Source: Budorcas taxicolor
Lineage: Eukaryota; Chordata; Mammalia; Artiodactyla; Bovidae
NCBI RefSeq assembly: GCF_023091745.1
Contig: NC_068930.1
Coordinates: forward strand, 6,904,262 to 6,968,261
Direction: 5' to 3'
DNA length: 64,000 nt
The notes under the pieces are model-generated. The model was not told the origin of the DNA, ran no database searches, and worked only from the letters and a program-made list of their open reading frames with translations. A program made the translations under genes and the position numbers. Shown in pieces: positions 24,221-35,976 of the stretch (position 1 is the stretch's first letter; every line of letters begins with the position of its first letter).

Positions 24221-24524
24221 AAGTTGTCTGCCCTGGTGTTTGTAACTTGCCTAGTCCAGAAAGCAGTGTCTCCCAATCTGAACCAGAGAAAACAGAGATT
24301 AGATTGCAGTCATATGTGATTGCCCTTTCTGGGTTCTAAGAAAAGTCTTTGGCCATGGGACGAGAGTGCCCAGATTCTAGGTACCCAGAGCATGTAGGTA
24401 GATGACAACAGTTCTGCAGCTTGCAGTGAATGGCAGGCGTCTTATCTTGATGCAGTAGGGCCTAAGAACATTTCTATTCCTTGTGATTATTGTACACTCC
24501 AAAGATAGTTTGAAAAAACCTACC

Positions 24525-24756
24525 TAGAAGATTTTTCTCTGATCACAAAAGTATTAGATATTTACTGTTGAGATTCAAAAATATAGAAAAGCACAGAGAA
24601 AGAAAAATTCTAAATATCACCATTTACATTTTAGAATATAATTTCCCAATATATACATGGTGACAACATATATGTGGACAGTTTATGATGAAAATAGCAT
24701 TTTACAAACTGCTTTTTACATGAACACATCATAAATACCTGTGTTATTAACATCTA
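24525..24756. mobile_element. Possible ancient LINE 3'-end-like repeat
   Basis: Words such as ctctgatcacaaaagta, atatagaaaagcacagagaa and aatatcaccatttac resemble a common old mammalian interspersed repeat. The family cannot be fixed by eye. Confidence 0.35.
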
Positions 24757-24770
24757 CATCATGGTTTCTT

Positions 24771-25217
24771 TTTAAAAAAACAGTTTAGTTTAGCTCATAT
24801 TGCTACTTCAAAGCTTTCTCCAGAGCATGATACCTTTTAAAAACTGTTTTATCTATTTATTTAGGACTGTGCTGGGTCTTTGTTTCTGTGTGCAGACTTT
24901 CTCTAGTTGTGAAGAGCCAGGCCCACTCTCTAGTTGCGTTGTGCGGGCTTTTCATTGCAGTGGCTTCTCTTGCGGAGAATGGGCTCTAGGGCATGCAGGC
25001 TTTGGTAGACACGACTGAGCGACTGAACTGAACTGAACTGAACTGCACGTAGGCTCTGTAGTTGTGGCTTGCAGGCCTCAGAGCACTGGCTCAGTAGTTG
25101 TGGCACATAGGCCTATTTGCCCCATAGCCCATGGGGTCCTCTGGACCAGGGATTGAACCGGTGTCCCTTGCATTGTGAGACAGATTTTTCAACCACTGGG
25201 CTACCAAGGAAGCCCTG
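24771..25217 (-). mobile_element. CHR-type (tRNA-Glu) SINE with extra 3' segment
   Basis: The minus strand starts ggcttccttggtagcccag (25216 downward) and continues through the CHR body (ggttcaatccctggtcc, actgagccagtgctctg) to about 24836, where its short A-rich tail lies. CHR SINEs are shared by Cetacea, Hippopotamidae and Ruminantia. A perfect 14-bp duplication, catcatggtttctt, lies at 24757-24770 and 25218-25231. The left copy sits 65 bases beyond the SINE's own tail, so extra non-SINE sequence lies between the duplications. Confidence 0.88.
25008..25045 (+). mobile_element. Minimal BovB/Bov-tA tail insertion
   Basis: Within the CHR SINE, 38 bases read gacacgactgagcgactg followed by four aactg units. 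This is exactly the 3' terminus of BovB and Bov-tA elements and is foreign to CHR SINEs, so it looks like an extremely 5'-truncated insertion. Confidence 0.75.
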
Positions 25218-25231
25218 CATCATGGTTTCTT

Positions 25232-26474
25232 ATAGTCATAAGTTAAATTTTTTATCTCTGTATAGGAACTTAACTCAGTCTCAACTGAGAGGCAGAGATC
25301 TCTGCACACAAGTAATAAAAGTCACATTGATGTCTCTCATTATAAATTAAAAAGTAAAATAAAAAAGAAATGTCAGTTAACAAATTCACCACTTGTTAGC
25401 CTGTCTTTTGATCATCTTTTCAAGAGTATCTAGCTCATATGTCTCTGTAGCTGGCTGTCACAACTCTATTGAATGAAGGCATCAATACAGTTGTCTTGAC
25501 TGATGGGCATGGATTTTATTGAATTTCGTAGGACAGATATGCAGACACGATGCACACACCTTCTATAACGGCAAGGGAGAGTTCTTGGGATGAAGACTCA
25601 GCCCATAACTACATCTGCAGGCTCTGTCTTAGCTTCTCTCCTGTCACTTGATGTGAGGGATATAAGCTTTCTCATTGGACATTATCTTCTTTGTCTAGAC
25701 CTCTGTCTCCCTTTAGATATTTGGTGATGTGCTGGAGTGTGGTGATATCTGACAGTGGAATCCCTTCCTTCTGATATCACATGTAGGTGCTTCCCATTAC
25801 AGTTCACAAAACTTCCCCAGACTTCTCACAAATAAGTTTATACTAATCTCTTGCCAGCAGAGAATGATGCCAAAGCTGGAGAAGGGAGACAAATGTCACC
25901 TGCCTCCCATCTTTCATTAAATTTATATGTTTCCCTTGGGATGCTTTGCTCTGTGGAACAAGTGTTTGGCAATTTAGCCTCTTCAAAGAGAAGCCTCTAG
26001 AGCCTACCATGAAGACAGAGCCCAAACCCTTGTGTCTTTCCACCCTCTGAAGTGAGAGGGGCGTTCAGCCCCCCTGCTCTCTCTGCCCTCTGGCTTCCCT
26101 CTTCACACAACTCTAGTCTTTGGACAGAGGCGCCCTATCAGTGTCTTCCCGACTCTGAGTCTGAGTTCCTCCTGATGGCAGAACTTCCCAGGGGGTCTGC
26201 CTTCCCCTTTTATGTGCTCTTAACAGCTCTTAAGTTTCCAGTAGTTGCGCTTGACCTGGATTATCACATCTGATAAACAAACACCATATGGTCAGCCTGG
26301 AAGGCTGCAGATTATTACATTCAGAAGTGCTCCAATTCACTAGGTATTGGTCTCAGCAAAATATTGACAGTCAGCTTGTACTAAGTCTTGAAAAGTTGCT
26401 CTTCCATGGATTCACAATAGAGGCTATCACACAAAGCAGGGTTCTAGTTTACTTGTGTTTTTTCATCAGGTTTG
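25232..26474. other. Unique sequence, no gene recognised
   Basis: No familiar repeat and no credible coding frame. The longest frames (66-75 codons) show no domain. Confidence 0.5.
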
Positions 26475-26760
26475 TCATTCAATTTAACAAATACTTATTG
26501 AGAACGACTGTATAGAGGCCCTAGACTTGGCGCTGCTGAGGAAACAGGTTGGTCAGAGAAAGTCTTGCCCTTAGGGAGTATCTAGTGTGATGAGTGACTA
26601 AAATGTGCATATATGAAACGTGAATAATTGGGGAAGCTTCACTGGGAAAGCCTGGAATGATGACACAAAGTGATTTAAAGGAAGGGGTATGTGCTAGTGT
26701 GAATCTTGGATATATGAGGCTTTAGGACATATTTACCTGGGGCATAAGGACATAAGTGGA
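26475..26760. mobile_element. Possible ancient LINE-like repeat
   Basis: Contains aaatacttattgagaacg, ccctagacttggcgctg, agtcttgcccttagggag and gtgatgagtgac, the block order of the repeat type also seen at 4530-5100. Family uncertain. Confidence 0.35.
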
Positions 26761-26830
26761 AACAGGAAGAAAGAGCATCTCTCCTGTAGACACAGCTTGT
26801 CTCATTCACCATTTTTCCGAAGGCATGGAG

Positions 26831-26916
26831 ATTTTTTTTTTCCAGTTAGTTTTATCTTTTCTTCCTTTCCTTTCCCCCTCATTCCCTCCCTCCCCCCTCT
26901 TTCCATCTCCTTGTCT
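26831..26916. repeat. Pyrimidine-rich low-complexity tract
   Basis: About 85 bases almost wholly C and T on the plus strand, with runs such as ccctccctcccccctc. Confidence 0.85.
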
Positions 26917-26967
26917 CAAATGTTTCTTCTTTTAGTGCTTAAGCTTTAATATGATATTCTTTAAACT

Positions 26968-29775
26968 ATCAGTTCAGTTTAGTCTCTCAGTCATGTCCAA
27001 CTCTTTGTGACCCCATGAACCACAGCACGCCAGGCTTCCCTGTCCATCACCAACTCCTGGAGCTTACTCAAACTCATGTCCATTGAGACGGTGATGCCAT
27101 CCAACCAGCTCATCCTCTGTTGTCTCCTTCTCTACCTGCCTTCAATCTTTCCCAGCATCAGGGTCTTTTCCAATAAGTCTGTTCTTCACCTCAGGTGGCC
27201 AAAGTATTAGAGTTTCAGCTTCATGATCAATCCTTCCCATGAACACCCAGGACTGATCTCCTTTAGGATGGATGGGTTGGATCTCCTTGCAGTCCAAAGG
27301 ACTGTCAAGAGTCTTCTCCAACACCACAGTTAAAAAAACATCAATTCTTTAGTGCTCAGCTTTCTTTATGGTCCACCTCTCACATCCATACATGACTACT
27401 GGAAAGACCAAAGCTTTAACTAGACAGATCTTTGTTGGCAAAGTAATGTCTGCTTTTTAATATGCTATCTAGGTTTGTCATAACTTTTCTTCCAAGGAGC
27501 AAGTGTCTGTTAATTGCATGGCTGCATTCACCATCTACAGTGATTTTGGAGCCCCAAAACAAAAAAGTTTCTCACTGTTTCCATTGTTCCCATTTGCCAT
27601 GAAGTGATGGGACCAGATGCCATGATCTTAGTTTTCTGAATATTGAGCTTCAAGCCAACTTATTGACTCTCCTCTTTCACTTTTATCAAGAGCATCTTTA
27701 GTTCTTCACTTTCTGCCATTAGGGTGGTATCATCTGCATATATGAGGTTATTGATATTTCTACTGGTTAACTTAATTCCAGCTTGTGCTTCATCCATTCC
27801 AGCATTTCTCATTACGTACTCTGCATATAAGTTAAATAAGCAGGGTGACAACACACAGGCTTAATGTACTCCTTTTGCAATTTGGAACCAATCTGTTGTC
27901 CATGTCCAGTTCTAACTGTTACTTCTTGACCTGAATAAAGATTTCCCAGGAGTCAGAACAGGCGGTCTGGTATTCCCATCTCTTTCAGAATTTTCCACAG
28001 TTTGTTGTGATCCACACAGTCAAAGGCTTTGGTGTAGTCAATAAAGCACAAATAGATGTTTTTCTGGAACTCTCACACTTTTTTGATGATCCATTGGATG
28101 TTGGCAATTTAATTTCTGGTTCCTCTGCCTTTTCTAAAACCAGCAGAAACATCTGGAGGTTCACAGGTCACATACTGTTGAAGCTTGGCTTGGAGAATTT
28201 TGAGCATTACTTTGCTAGCGTATGAGATGAGTGCAATTGTGCAGTAGTTTGAGCATTCTTTGGCATTGCCTTTCTTTGGGACTGCAATAAAAACTCATCT
28301 TTTTCAGTCCTGTAGCTAATGCTCATGAAGATCTTTTTTGTATAGTTTTTCTGTGTATTCTTGCCATCTCCTCCTAATATCTTCTGCATCGGTTAGGTCC
28401 ATACCATTTCTGTCCTTTATTGTGACCATCTTTGCATGAAATGTTCCCTTGGTATCTCTAATTTTGAAGAGATCTTTAGTCTTTTCTAGTCTATTGTTTT
28501 CCTCTATTTCTTTGCATTGATCACTGAGGAAGGCTTTCTTATCTCTCCTTGCTATTCTTTGGAACTCTGTATTCAGATGGGTATATCTTTCCTTTTCTCA
28601 TTTGCCTTTCACTTCTCTTTTCTCAGCTATTTGTAAGGCCTATCAAACAACCATTTTGCCCTTTGAAATTTCTTTTTCTTGGGGATGGTCTTGATCACTG
28701 CCTCTTGTACAATGTCAAAAACTTCTGTCCATAGTTCATCAGGCACTCTGTCTATCAGACCTATTTCCTTGAATATATTTGTCACTTCTATTGTATAATC
28801 ATAAGAAGTTTGATTTAGGTCATACCTGAATGGTCTAGTGGTTTTCCCTACTTTCTTGGATTTAAGTCTGAATTTGGCAATAAGGAATTCATGATCTGTG
28901 CCACAGTCAGCCCCCAGTCTTGTTTTTGCTAACTGTATAGAGCTTCTCCATATTTGGCTGCAAAGAATATAATCAGTCTGATTTTGGTATTGACCATCTG
29001 GTGATGTCCATGTGTAGAGTCTTCTCTTATGTTATTGGAAGAGGGTGTTTGCTATGACCAGTGCGTTCTCTTGACCGAACTCTGTTAGCCTTTGCCCTGC
29101 TTCATTCTGTACTCCAAGGCCAAATGCCTGTTATTCCAAGTATTCCTTGACTTCTTACTTTTGCATTCCAGTCCCCTATAATGAAAAGGACATCTTTTTG
29201 GGGTGTTAGTTCTAGAAAGTCTTGTAGGTCTTCATAGAACCATTCAACTTCTTCAGCATTACTGGTCCAGGCATAGAATTGGATTACTGTGGCATTGAAT
29301 GGTTTGCCTTGGAAATCAACAAAGATCATTCTGTCATTTTTGAGATTGCATCCAAGTACTGTATTTTGGACTCTTTTGTTGACTATTATGGCTACTCCAT
29401 TTCTTTCAAGGGATTCTTGCCCACAAGTATCTGAATTATATAATGATCATCTGAATTAAATTCACCCATTACAGTCCATTTTTGTTCACTGATTCCTGAA
29501 ATGTCGATGTTCACTCTCACCATCTCCTATTTGACCACTTCCAATTTGCCTTGATTCATAGACCTAACATTCCAGATTCCTATGCAGTATTGTTCTTTAC
29601 AGCATTGGACTTTACTTCCATCACCAGTCACATCCACAACTGGGTTTTGTTTTTTCTTTGGCTTTGTCTCTCCATTCTTTCTGAAGTTATTTCTCCACTG
29701 ATCTCCAGTAGCATATTGGGCAGCTTACCAACCTGAGTAGTTCATCTTTCAGTGTCCTTTTTGAGTTTTCATATT
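26968..29775 (-). mobile_element. BovB (RTE) LINE, 2.8 kb, most complete copy here
   Basis: The minus strand runs from the 5' part at 29775 through an APE-type endonuclease and reverse transcriptase to the 3' tail (cagttcagtttagtctctc). The endonuclease is seen at 29102-29329 (MIFVDFQGKPFNATVIQFYA, then VLFIIGDWNAKV, the catalytic GDWN-type block). RT is seen at 27660-27854 (LSPCLFNLYAEYVMRNAG, then NLIYADDTTLMAE with the YADD active site kept). BovB is an RTE retrotransposon whose spread into ruminants is attributed to horizontal transfer. Frames are broken between these pieces, so it is inactive; only the extreme 5' end seems missing. Confidence 0.94.
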
Positions 29776-29799
29776 GTTCTAAATTATCTGTTCACCCTA

Positions 29800-30037
29800 A
29801 AACAGTTATAATCAACCAGGGTAATTTTTCAACCCCTATCCCAACATATACACACCAGCAACAGTGTCAAAGTTGGAAGATGGTTTTGTTGGTGCAGACT
29901 GTAAGAGCTGTGCTTTTTGCATTCGGTGGGTAGAGGCCAGGCAGAACTTAAATATCCTACAGTGAACAGGAATGTCCCCCAGCTTAATAAAGAATTATCT
30001 CACCCCAAAGTCAATAGTGTAAAAAAAAATTGAGCAT
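29800..30037 (+). mobile_element. MER5A-like hAT-Charlie fragment
   Basis: Sense words of MER5A: aatcaaccagggtaattttt, ggtgggtagaggccaggc, aatatcctacagtgaac, ccagcttaataaagaattat, ccaaagtcaatagtg and a right end ttgagcatctctg. It is a non-autonomous DNA transposon remnant. Confidence 0.75.
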
Positions 30038-30046
30038 CTCTGCCCT

Positions 30047-30689
30047 CGGTTTAGTTCATTCAGTCACTCAGTCGTGTTCGACTTTTTGCGACCCCATGAA
30101 TTGCAGCACACCAGGCCTCCCTGTCCATCACCAACTCCCGGAGTTCACCCAAACACACGTCCATCGAGTCAGTGATGCCATCCAGCCATCTCATCCTTGG
30201 TCATCCCCTTTTCCTCCTGCCCCCAGTCGCTCCCAGCATCAGAGTCTTTTCCAATGAGTCAACTCTTCGCATGAGGTGGCCAAAGTACTGGAGTTTCAGC
30301 TTCAGCATCAGTCCTTCCAAAGAACACCCAGGGCTGATCTCCTTTAGAATGGACTGGTTGGATCTCCTTGCAGTCCAAGGGACTCTCAAGAGTCTTCTCC
30401 AACACCACAGTTCAAAAGCATCAATTCTTCAGTGCTCAGCTTTCTTCACAGTACAACTCTCACCTCCATACACGACTACTGGAAAAACCATAGCCTTGAC
30501 TAGATGGACCTTTGTTGGTAAAGTAATGTCCTTGCTTTTGAATATGCTATCTAGGTTGGTTATAACTTTTCTTCCAAGGAGTAAGCATCTTTTACTTTCA
30601 TGGCTGCAATCACCATGTGCAGTGATTTTGGAGCCCCCCAAAATAAAGTCTGATGCTGTTTCCACTGTTTCCCCATCTATTTGCTAAAA
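30047..30689 (-). mobile_element. BovB (RTE) LINE 3' fragment with target duplication
   Basis: The minus strand ends in the BovB tail (gtgactgaatgaactaaacc). Minus frames at 30201-30389 and 30429-30665 carry the BovB C-terminal signature (RVPWTARRSNQSILKEISPG; CLLLGRKVITNLDSIFKSKD). The perfect 9-bp duplication ctctgccct flanks it at 30038-30046 and 30690-30698. Confidence 0.95.
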
Positions 30690-30698
30690 CTCTGCCCT

Positions 30699-31689
30699 AG
30701 AGAATCAGAATATCTAGGATAAGGACATCATGATTATACTCCAAAGCTATTATCATTATTAGCTAATATTTCTTTTCATCTTAACTCTATTTTTCTTTTC
30801 TATCAGAGATGTTGCAAGGAGATGTAGTGGAATTAAAAGTAACAAAAACATTGAATTCGTGGATGACACAGAGATAGTGTCAGGACTCAATTCTTTGGAA
30901 TTGTCACAATTTTAGTATGTTGAATTTTTGTAAATATGCCCTGAGAATACATGAAGAGAAGATTTGAGCCCTTAGAATTAATGAATGTTAATATCATGGG
31001 GCCTAACTTAGAAAATACTCACCTTTTATTATTATTTTTTTTAAGCAGCCTGACTTGTACATTAGGGAGAGAAAGTACTTTGTTAGTTTTTTTTTTTTTT
31101 AAATCTGATATAGTTTTCATTAAGATTATTCTTTAAATAGTGTAAGTCTTTCCCATGTCTGTTTCCAAGATTTAGAGCTAGAAATCTCCCAAGTCCAATA
31201 GACAAGCAGAGTCTCTTCTCATTAAAGTAAATCAGAAAATCTTATAAAATTCAGATAGGGCAAATTTCCATATGGAAAATGATAAAAAGAAATGATCAAA
31301 AAGATAGAAACACTCATTGCATCAGACAGAATGTTTAAAAATGATGAAGTTACCATCAAGGGGGAGCAACATCATTGTTCTCGCATCCTTCCTTTGAGGA
31401 CTAAAAGTCGCTGGACATAACGCAGCAATCCAGCATAGGAATACTGCAAGATGATAAGAAAAAGGCAAACTGCCTAGGGCCTTTAGAACAAGGAATAATA
31501 CAGCAGTGAGTTAGCCCCAATGCCATAAGATGATTTCCTAGCTGCCACAGATACAACCAAAACTCATTCCTCATACAATGAAACAGTAAAATCAAATAGG
31601 ATTGAGAAAATAAACTGATGCCAACATCAAGATAAATAAGAATGTAGTATGGAGAGGGGATACTTTAGACAATCATGTTTTAAAAGTAG
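30699..31689. other. Unique sequence with T-runs
   Basis: About 1 kb without gene or recognised repeat; a T-run lies at about 31089-31100. Confidence 0.5.
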
Positions 31690-32055
31690 AGAAAGTAGGG
31701 CTTTCCTGGTGGCTCAGTGGTGAAGGATCTGCCTGCCAATGCAAGAGACATGGGTTCGATCCCTGGTCTGGGAAGGTCCTACATGCCGCAGAGCAGCTAA
31801 GCCCATGTGCCACAGCCATCAAGTCTGTGCTCTACAGTTTGGGAGCTGCAACTGCTGAGGCCATCTGCTTCAACCTCGGAAGCACACAAGCCCTAGAGCC
31901 TATGCTCTACAGCAAGAGAGGCCACCATAGTGAGAAGTCTGTGCACTGCACCCAGAGAGTGTCCCCAGCTCACCACATCTAGAGAGAAGTCTGTGCAGCA
32001 ATGGAGACCTAGCACAGCCATAAACAAATAATAGAAATTATTGGTTTAAAAAAGG
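31690..32055 (+). mobile_element. CHR-type SINE, full length
   Basis: Starts gggctttcctggtggctcag, with B-box-like gggttcgatccctggtc, then the CHR body (catgccgcagagcagctaag, gccctagagcctatgctc) and an A-rich tail near 32020-32055. About 350 bases, as expected for the family. Confidence 0.85.
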
Positions 32056-32147
32056 TGGGGAAGGTAAAAGGACCTAAATAGAAGAGTTCTTTCTGCCTCT
32101 GACAAAGTGATACCATGTCAGTACCAGGAGACTGTGGCATAGTACTG

Positions 32148-32518
32148 CATCAGTGTGCTAGGACTACCATAACAAAGTTCCACAGGTTGGGTGGCTTAAA
32201 CAAGAGCTTTCTTTTCTTTCAGTTCTGGAGGCTAGAAGACCAAGATCAAGGTATATGCAGGCTTGATTTCTCCTGAGGTCTCTCTCTGTGGCTTGTGGAT
32301 GGCTTTCTTTTCTCTGTCTTCATGAACCCTTCCTTCTGTGCGTGTGTGTGTCCCACCCACCTTCTTTCAGACACTAGTCATGGATTAGGGCAAACTCAAA
32401 TGACCTCCTTTTATTACTTAATTACCTCTTTAAAGACCGTATCTCTAACCATAGTCATATTCTGAGGTTACGACTTCAATATATGAATTTTAGGTGGGAC
32501 AAAATTTAGCACATTACA
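32148..32518 (+). mobile_element. MLT1-type (MaLR/ERVL) LTR
   Basis: Begins tgtgctaggactaccataac and ends ttagcacattaca, with the known internal blocks ggttgggtggcttaaaca, agttctggaggctagaag, ttgatttctcctgagg, aattacctctttaaagacc and cttcaatatatgaattttag. A solo LTR of an ancient MaLR retroelement; strand is assigned from the TG...CA reading. Confidence 0.7.
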
Positions 32519-32540
32519 GTTGCCTATGCATGTTATAGTA

Positions 32541-35437
32541 TAAATAGAGGGAAAAAAATCGAATGGGAAAGACTGTAGGTCTCAAGAAAATTAGAGATAC
32601 CAAGGGATATTTCAGGCAAACATGGGCACAGTAAAGGACAGAAACAGTATGAATCTAAGAGAAGCAGAAGAGATTAAGAAGAGGTGACAGTAATACACAG
32701 AAGAACTATACAACAAAGATCTTAATGACCCAGACAACCGTGATTGTGTGATCACTCACCTAGAGCCAGACATCCTGGAGCATGAAGTCAAGTGGGCCTT
32801 AGGAAGCATTACTACAAACAAAACTAGTGGAGGTGATGGAATTCCAGCTGAGCTGTCTCAAGTCCTAAAAGATAATGCTCTGAAAATGCTGCACTCAATA
32901 TGCCAACAAATTAGTGGCCACAGGACTGGAAAATGTCAGTTTTCATCCCAACCCCACAGAAGGGCAATGCCAAGGAATGTTGATATTGCTACACTATTGC
33001 ATTCATTTCATAGTCTAGCAAGGTAATGCTCAAAATCCTCCAAACTAGGCTTCAGTAGTACCTGAACCAAGAACTTCCAGATGTTCAAGCTGGATTTAGA
33101 AAAGGCAGAGGAACCAGACATCAAATTGCCAACATTTGTTGGATCACAGAACACGGCAGGTGAATTTTTAAAAAATCTACTTTTCCCAAACATGAACCCC
33201 CCTCCCACCTCCCTTCCCATAACATCTCTGTGGGTCATCCCCATGCACCAGCCCCAAGCATGCTGTATCCTGCGTCAGACATAGACTGGTGATTCAATTC
33301 TTACATGATAGTATACATGACAGAATGCCATTCTCCCAAATCATCCCACCCTCTCCCTCTCCCTCTGAGTCCAAAAGTCTGTTATACACAGCTGTGTCTT
33401 TTTTGCTGTCTTGCATACAGGGTCGTCATTGCCATCTTTCTAAATTCCATATATATGTGTTAGTATACTGTATTGGTGTTTTTCTTTCTGGCTTACTTCA
33501 CTCTGTATAATCGGCTCCAGTTTCATCCATCTCATCAGAACTGATTCAAATGAATTCTTTTTAACGGCTGAGTAATATTCCATTGTGTATATGTACCACA
33601 GCTTTCTTATCCATTCATCTGCTGATGGACATCTAGGTTGTTTCCATGTCCTGGCTATTATAAACAGTGCTGCGATGAACACTGGGGTACATGTGTCTCT
33701 TTCAATACTGGTTTCCTCGGTGTGTATGCCCAGCAGTGGGATTGCTGGGTCATAAGGGAGTTCTATTTGCAATTTTTTAAGGAATCTCCACACTGTTCTC
33801 CATAGGGGCTGTACTAGTTTGCATTCCCACCAACAGTGTAGGAGGGTTCCCTTTTCTCCACACCCTCTCCAGCATTTATTGCTTGCAGATTTTTGGATCG
33901 CAGCCATTCTGACTGGTGTGAAGTGGTACCTCATTGTGGTTTTGATTTGCATTTCTCTGATAATGAGTGATGTTGAGCATCTTTTCATGTGTTTGTTAGC
34001 CATCCGTATGTCTTCTTTAGAGAAATGTCTATTTAGTTCTTTGGCCCATTTTTTGATTGGGTCGTTTATTTTTCTGGAATTGAGCTGCATAAGTTGCTTG
34101 TATATTTTTGAGATTAGTTGTTTGTCAGTTGCTTCATTTGCTATTATTTTCTCCCATTCAGAAGGCTGTCTTTTCACCTTGCTGATATTTTCCTTTGTTG
34201 TGCAGAAGCTTTTAATTTTAATTAGATCCCATTTGTTTATGTTTGGGAACACATGTAAGAATTAAAGATTTTAAAATTAAAAAAAAAAAATAAAAAAAAT
34301 AAAAAATAAAAAAAATAAAATTACACTCAAAAAATAAATAAATAAAAAATCTACTTTTGCTTAATTGACTATGCTAAAGCCTTGACTGTGTGGATCAAAC
34401 CAAACTGTAAAAATTCTTAAAGCGATGGGAATACCAGACCATCTAACCTGTCTCCTGAGAAACCTGCATGCAGTTCAAAAAGCAGCAGTTAGAACCAGAC
34501 ATGCAAAAATGGACTGGTTCCAAATTGAGAAAGGAGCCTGTTAAAGCTGTATATTGTCATCCTGCTTATTTAACTTATATGCAGAGTACATCATGAGAAA
34601 CGCTGGGCGGGAGGAAGCGCAAGCTGGAATCAAGATTGCTGGGAGAAATATCAATAACCTCAGATATGCAGATTACACCAACCATTTGGCAGAAAGCAAA
34701 CAGGAACTAAAGAGCCTCTTGATGAAGGTGAAAGAGGAGAGTGAAGAAGCTGACTTAAAACTCAATATTCAAAAAACAAAAATCATGGCTCCTGGTCCCA
34801 TCACTTCATAGCAAATAGATGGGGAAAAATGGAAACCAACAGACTTTATTTTCTTGAACTCCAAATCATAGTGGATGGTGACTGCAGCCGTGAAATTAAA
34901 AGATTCTTGCTCTTTGGGAGAAAAGCTATGAAAAATTTAGATAGCATGTAAAAAACAGAAATATCACTTTGCTGATAGAGGTCCATGTTCAAAGCTATGA
35001 TTTTTCCAGTAGTCATGTCCGGATGTGGGATTTGGACCATAAGTAAGGCTTTTTTGCTGAAGAATTGATGCTTTTGAATTGTTTTGCTGGAGAGGATTCT
35101 TGATATTCCCTTGGACAGCAAGGAGATCAAACCAGTCAATCCTAAAGGGAATCTACTCTGAATATTCATTGAAAAAGACTGATGCTGAAGCTGAAGCTTC
35201 AGCTCCAATACTTTAGCTTCCTGATACAAAGAGCCAACTCATTGGAAAAGACTCCGATGCTGGGAAAGACTGAAGGCAGGAGTAGAAGAGGGCAACAGAG
35301 GATGAGATATTTGATGGCATCACTGACTCAATGGACATGAGTTTGACCAGGCTCTGGGAGATAGTGAAGGACAGAGAAGCTTATTTTGCTGCAGTCCAGG
35401 TGGTCATAAAGAGTCAGACACAACTGAGTGATTGAAC
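32541..35437 (+). mobile_element. BovB (RTE) LINE interrupted by young L1
   Basis: Left part 32541-33184 and right part 34344-35437 form one BovB after removal of the L1 at 33185-34343. Visible protein pieces: LEPDILEHEVKWALGSITTN and GGDGIPAELSQVLKD (32748-33026), then SSCLFNLYAEYIMRNAG (34554 onward) and a YADYTNHLAES segment in place of YADDTTLMAE. It ends cacaactgagtgattgaac. Stops and frameshifts abound. Confidence 0.92.
33185..34343 (-). mobile_element. Young bovine-type L1 with 5' inversion (twin priming)
   Basis: Positions 33185-34239 are antisense L1 (3' UTR then ORF2 C-terminus). The minus frame 33440-34252 (270 codons) is an almost intact ORF2 C-terminal region, with NKWDLIKIKSFCT, KWAKELNRHFSKEDIRMAN, CWRGCGEKGTLLHCWWECKL, YDPAIPLLGI and WYIYTMEYYSAVKK. 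At 34240 the sequence flips to sense 3' UTR end (gtttgggaacacatg...) followed by an A-rich tail to 34343. The perfect 15-bp duplication aaaaaatctactttt lies at 33170-33184 and 34344-34358. Confidence 0.93.
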
Positions 35438-35624
35438 TCTGCTCTGTACTGTATTGTACACTAACAGACACAAAAGCACAACCGCTTATGGAGGATTCAC
35501 ACACGTAGCACTCTAAGCCAGTCACATGAACTAATTACATGATTTGACAAGGGAACAAACGTTCACATCTTTGAAAGTTTGCAACTTGAAAGATTGTGTG
35601 TAGAGGACTCACTGTATTAACAGA
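35438..35624. other. Unassigned sequence
   Basis: No gene. Words such as agtcacatgaactaatta and tagaggactcactgta hint at an old repeat I cannot name. Confidence 0.4.
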
Positions 35625-35976
35625 AATTTCACACAGTCTCTTCCAGAAAATAGAAACACAGGGAACACCCTTCTGGTGTTTTTATGAAGCTAATGTTATC
35701 TGATAGCAAAACCTGATAAAGGCAGTGTACTAAACTGTAGTTTAGATTCTCTCATGAACTTAAATGCAAAGAACTTCAACAAATATTAGCAAATAGAATC
35801 CAGAAAAGGAAAGGAACTATACACTGTGACCAAGTCAGATTTATATCAGATATGTAAGGCTGGTTCAACTTGATTTCAAAATCAACCAATGCAACCCACT
35901 AAAGCAATGAACTAAAGAAAAAAATCATACGATCATATTGTTTGATGTATGAAATGTATTTGATAAAACCAATACT

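Larger units (their letters stand above)
21993..24524. other. Mostly unique island with scattered MIRs
   Basis: No gene is supported. The 131-codon minus frame at 23170-23565 overlaps a MIR and has no domain. Apart from the MIRs listed separately, and a possible MIR-like bit at 22560-22680 (ctcattttacagattaggg), the sequence looks single-copy, so it is a reasonable place to look for conserved noncoding elements. Confidence 0.5.

Noticed and set aside
30172..30687. 171-codon plus-strand frame, with a similar frame at 37987-38448
   Set aside because: These are antisense shadows of the BovB C-terminal coding region and 3' UTR.
33440..34252. 270-codon minus-strand frame that looks like a real protein
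   Set aside because: It is the C-terminal part of L1 ORF2 within a truncated, inverted L1 insertion, not a host gene.
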